64,000 nucleotides of DNA from Siphonodentalium dalli. Taxonomy: Eukaryota > Mollusca > Scaphopoda > Gadilida > Siphonodentaliidae. A model generated the notes under the pieces. The model saw only the letters and a program-made list of their open reading frames with translations. It had not been told where the DNA came from and did not search any database. The number at the start of each line of letters is the position of its first letter. Position 1 is the first letter of the stretch. The stretch is from contig CP136068.1 in assembly GCA_032622095.1 (NCBI GenBank), positions 150,487,365 to 150,551,364 of the forward strand, read 5' to 3'. The position numbers were made by a program, and so were the translations under genes. Of the stretch, positions 62,802 through 64,000 are shown one piece after another.

Positions 62802-63066
62802 ATATATTTCTTAGTTGTTATCTTTTCCTTAATAATGTACTTCACTGTAGGTGAATGTCCCAACTCATAATTGCATGCTTTTCTTCGATTTTTGTGAGCT
62901 GATATCGCAATAAACATCAAATTAATTACCCAGGAAAAATGTCATAGTTGTATGCGACGCGAAGCAAAATCGCTCACAAGTTCACTTCAATTTTGAAATT
63001 TCAAGTTGGGACCTTCACCTACAGTGAAGTAGATTTTTAACAAACAGATAATAACTAAGAAATATA
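62802..63066. mobile_element. MITE with ~60-bp inverted ends
   Basis: ATATTTCTTAGTTGTTATCT at the left and AGATAATAACTAAGAAATAT at the right are inverse copies. Inside, TACTTCACTGTAGGTGAA / TTCACCTACAGTGAAGTA and GTCCCAACT / AGTTGGGAC continue the pairing. The centre is ~100 bp. No coding capacity. Confidence 0.75.
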
Positions 63067-63691
63067 CCACCCCCTTACGCAGTACATGCCAGCGACGTTA
63101 CGGAGTAGATTATAGAGTTGGCGCCGTTGCTACTGACTTCCGTTACTAGCTCGTTGCTATATAAACAAACCAGCGACGTCGTTTTTGTAGAAACTTGACA
63201 GTCAGTACGGTACATCGCCCTCTATACATGTACTTTCAGAAAATACAAAACACCACACCGTTATATCCCACCAATGTCAGTGTCTCGATATCATTTGACC
63301 AAATTTCTTGACATGAAACCGCGACAGACACGGCGTGAAATACATCGCATTGAGTAAACAATCTCACATTGTTTCAATTCAACTTCAAGTTCGCGGTAAA
63401 ATCAAAACAGCAATTTGTAAGTGGTAACCATTTGAAAAAGACATCAGGTACATGCAGAAACTAATTGTTGTGCATATTTATTTCTATTTGAGGTGGCAAT
63501 TTTTCATGTTTATCAGCATTTTTAACGATAAGAGCGATGGTAATTGAGGGACTATATTTTATCTAGCGCATTAAATTTAAAATAAAAAGTCGTGAATTGG
63601 CTGAGTGTTTTCTATGGTCGCACATTTCGTTGATAATTACGAGGCATTTGTTTGTCTAAATAACGTTTTTAAGTTCGAAGAGCATTATAAT

Positions 63692-63859
63692 GGGGATAAC
63701 AGTGTGGTGTTTTGTGATTTCGGAAAGGTACATGGCGAATATACTGTGGAAAATACCCGTTAATGGGCTCCGGCTCCGCCGTCGCCCATTAACTAAATTT
63801 GCCACAGTATATTCGCCATGTACCTTTCCGAAATCACAATACACCACACTGTTATCCCC
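63692..63859. repeat. 168-bp near-perfect hairpin
   Basis: GGGGATAACAGTGTGGTGT and ACACCACACTGTTATCCCC form the ends. The stem continues through GATTTCGGAAAGGTACATGG / CCATGTACCTTTCCGAAATC, and the tip is GGGCTCCGGCTCCGCCGTCGCCC. It is probably a fold-back DNA element. Confidence 0.75.
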
Positions 63860-64000
63860 TAAATAACATGATATAACATGGAATAAATACTGAATAAAAC
63901 ACAATAAATGTATAATTCGGTATGGACTATTACTCGGTTTGGGTGATAATACATTGGCCTAACAATATTTACCTTGATCGTGTAAGCCAGTGCAGTGTCT

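Larger units (their letters stand above)
61937..64000 (+). other. end of window: two inverted-repeat elements, no gene recognised
   Basis: Apart from the MITE at 62802 and the hairpin element at 63692, nothing was recognised. The frames present are short and lack family motifs. No chitin synthase exon was found here. Confidence 0.5.

Overview
This is a eukaryotic genomic window, most likely from a marine invertebrate animal. It has GT-AG introns, AT-rich non-coding DNA, non-LTR retrotransposon tails, many miniature inverted-repeat elements, and one multi-exon gene of animal chitin synthase type. The species cannot be named from the sequence. A mollusc, brachiopod or other lophotrochozoan, or a lancelet, would all fit. 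Nothing bacterial is present, and nearly all the small ORFs that can be drawn are chance or repeat-derived frames.

The one supported protein-coding gene is a plus-strand family-2 glycosyltransferase chitin synthase. Six exons join in phase: 702-828, 5361-5507, 8797-10585, 12185-12340, 19598-20089 and 26053-26252. Together they give about 970 residues. They cover several N-terminal membrane segments, the catalytic domain (CTTMYRE, KKRWSQ, TDAD, GEDRW, QQRRRW) and C-terminal membrane segments up to the family motif SWGTR. The first exon(s) lie before the window. The last exon seen ends at a clean donor, and no following exon was found, so the next intron is at least 37.7 kb if the gene is intact.

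Introns 1-5 hold dispersed repeats. These include an L2/CR1-like LINE end (1-331), a second decayed LINE end (10875-11836), several fold-back elements (one with a 5S rRNA-derived core), a piggyBac-like MITE with TTAA ends, and a 52-bp minisatellite. The minisatellite unit is the end of exon 4 plus its splice donor, reiterated about 40 times and then split by a 1.36-kb TIR element flanked by a 9-bp direct repeat.

The region after the last exon is dominated by short elements that look like non-autonomous Helitrons (HINE/pearl-like). Each has a TATATATTTTG head, a GT-rich or TGTC-rich microsatellite, a conserved segment with AAACTTGGTA or CTCAAACTT, an optional array of 122-bp modules, a 3' hairpin and a terminal CTAG (once CTAA). 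From 37361 to 60376 twenty-two such units stand head to tail, with each CTAG followed by T and the next unit. Part of the array (47567-57781) is a higher-order E-C-C-C / E-C-C-C duplication. Smaller groups lie at 22996-25034 and 31689-34046. The last 2 kb hold two more inverted-repeat elements and no recognised gene.
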